A stretch of DNA of 16,327 bases from Actinomycetota bacterium. Lineage in GTDB: Bacteria > Actinomycetota > Actinomycetes > Nanopelagicales > Nanopelagicaceae. Location of the stretch: NCBI GenBank assembly GCA_026392775.1, contig JAPLBK010000154.1, forward strand, positions 1 to 16,327, written 5' to 3'. Positions 15,218 to 16,327 of this stretch are shown piece by piece. Positions within the stretch are counted from its first letter, which is position 1. Each line of letters opens with the position of its first letter. The notes under the pieces were generated by a model. The model was not told the DNA's origin. It searched no databases and was given only the letters and a program-made list of their open reading frames with translations. The position numbers and the translations under genes are program-made.

Positions 15218-16290
15218 TTTCTAACCATACTCCTCTTACTGATCAACAACGTAGCCATGAATAACATAATTGCAGTCAAAAGCGCAACCCACCATGGTTC
15301 AAAAGCCAGCACTGTCACAGGAAATGCAATTGTTGCAGTCCACATATACAGAATGAATGCCGTCTTTAACTGTGAGTTGCCGGCACTGAGCAAACGGTGA
15401 TGCAAGTGTTCATTATCAGGTGCAAAAGGAGATTTACCGGCTTTCACTCGACGCCCAACTGCAAGAAGAAGATCAACCAGTGGAACCGCAAGAACTGCAA
15501 AAGGAAGTAGGAGTGGAAGCAATGTTGGTCCCCGTGATTCAGCAGAGATTGCATTGGGATCAACTTGGCCAGTTAAAGTGATTGCAGCTGATGCCAGCAA
15601 TAAACCAAGGAGCATTGAACCGCTATCGCCCATAAAAATACGTGCTGGATGGGCGTTATGTGGCAAGAAGCCAATGCAGAGGCCCACTAAGACAGCGGTT
15701 GTGAGTGATGGGGCACCTGCGCGACTAAAGCCAAAATCGACTGCTAAAAGGTATGCAAAGGCAAAGAAAGCGATTCCTGAGATAGCAACAATGCCTGCTG
15801 CTAGACCATCCATGCCATCAATAAAGTTCACCGCATTAATAATGACTAAGACAATAAGTACTGTGACTAACTGGCTAATACTTGGTGGCAAAGTAATCAC
15901 GCCATTAATGGGTAGCCACAAAATCTGAATTCCATACATCAGTAAAATTCCTGCAGCAAAGACTTGTCCAGTTAACTTTGTTAGAGCATCTAGTTGAAAA
16001 CGATCATCGGCCATACCGAGCAAGACAATGGCAGTTGATGCTAAAAAGATACCTTGGGCTTCATGGCCAAAAGACTTACCAACAAGAGGCAAGTGATTGA
16101 CAATCATGAATGTGATTGCCATAGCCAGCCACATTGCAACCCCGCCCCAGCGTGCTGTGGGAGTTGTGTGAATATCTCGCCCACGGATTCCTGCAACTGC
16201 GCCAAATCGAATTGCTTGGGTGCGAACTAGCGGAGTAATGAGATAACACAGCGCAGCTGATATCAGTAACGTAACTAAATACTCGCGCAT
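15214..16290 (-). CDS. wecA: polyprenyl-phosphate N-acetylglucosaminyl-1-phosphate transferase (WecA/TagO-type)
   Basis: An integral membrane enzyme of the MraY/WecA superfamily, which transfers a HexNAc-1-phosphate from a UDP sugar to a polyprenyl phosphate to start a cell-envelope glycan (in mycobacteria, the arabinogalactan linker). The 358 residues have about ten to eleven hydrophobic helices. Key cytoplasmic motifs are GMADDR (92-97) with Asp95-Asp96, NFIDGMDGLAAG (155-166), and FMGDSGSMLLG (219-229). The loop PDNEHLHHRLL (291-301) has the HLHHR signature seen in WecA/TagO rather than MraY. The early TPTARWGG (43-50) is also typical. The sugar is probably GlcNAc but this is not provable here. 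It heads the AtpI-AtpZ-atp cluster, overlapping the next gene by ATGA. ATG 16290 was taken as start; only 37 nt upstream are visible. Confidence 0.9.
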   Translation of the reverse strand: MREYLVTLLISAALCYLITPLVRTQAIRFGAVAGIRGRDIHTTPTARWGGVAMWLAMAITFMIVNHLPLVGKSFGHEAQGIFLASTAIVLLGMADDRFQLDALTKLTGQVFAAGILLMYGIQILWLPINGVITLPPSISQLVTVLIVLVIINAVNFIDGMDGLAAGIVAISGIAFFAFAYLLAVDFGFSRAGAPSLTTAVLVGLCIGFLPHNAHPARIFMGDSGSMLLGLLLASAAITLTGQVDPNAISAESRGPTLLPLLLPFAVLAVPLVDLLLAVGRRVKAGKSPFAPDNEHLHHRLLSAGNSQLKTAFILYMWTATIAFPVTVLAFEPWWVALLTAIMLFMATLLISKRSMVRK

Positions 16291-16327
16291 GCGCCCTTAT
16301 TACCCCTGGTAAATAGGAAAGCGTGAA

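Noticed and set aside
16291..16327. End of another minus-strand gene upstream of the wecA-like gene
   Set aside because: One frame ends in a TAA shortly before the wecA-like ATG, but only about eight codons are visible, too few to support a gene.

Overview
The window looks like a piece of a streamlined, low-GC actinobacterial chromosome. The best guess is a freshwater acI/Nanopelagicales-type organism, but that is an inference from gene content, compactness and A/T-rich codon use, not from a marker gene. Actinobacterial signs are the long AtpH (279 aa) and AtpA (546 aa), a MurA with Asp in place of the catalytic Cys, a small CxxC/HxH protein of a kind familiar from actinobacteria, and a wecA-atpI-like-atp gene order like that of Mycobacterium.

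Layout. Positions 1-169 hold the 3' end of an AI-2E/PerM-family transporter (+). It meets an alpha/beta hydrolase (-), which is divergent from an aldehyde dehydrogenase (+). The dehydrogenase converges on a small putative zinc-binding protein (-). Next on the + strand come an ABC-2 type exporter whose ATPase gene is frameshifted and lacks its Q-loop region, the intact permease, and a secreted Lys/Ala/Thr/Pro-rich protein. A PduO-type cobalamin adenosyltransferase (-) is divergent from murA-glpX (+). glpX converges on the F1Fo ATP synthase operon. That operon reads leftward: wecA-like, AtpI-like, AtpZ-like, atpB, atpE, atpF, atpH, atpA, atpG, atpD, atpC.

How the genes work together. The right 8.6 kb encodes a complete proton ATP synthase with two small Fo accessory membrane proteins, headed by the polyprenyl-phosphate sugar-1-phosphate transferase that starts cell-envelope glycan synthesis. 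murA (first committed step of peptidoglycan synthesis, using PEP) and glpX (gluconeogenic fructose-1,6-bisphosphatase) are translationally coupled through TAATG.

Genome economy is extreme. Three of the four convergent pairs share a 4-nt palindrome that supplies both stop codons, and the fourth is separated by 1 nt. Divergent start codons lie only 28-41 nt apart. Several first genes have a TAnnnT hexamer ending 6-7 nt before the start codon and no Shine-Dalgarno, which suggests leaderless transcripts, whereas most atp genes have clear Shine-Dalgarno sites. No rRNA, tRNA, CRISPR, insertion sequence or classical terminator was seen. No gene-free stretch exceeds 300 nt; the longest is 14441-14582. 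I did not find a novel defence or mobile system. The most noteworthy points are the broken ABC ATPase, the epsilon subunit without its inhibitory domain, the atpB-atpE palindrome, and the compact gene junctions.
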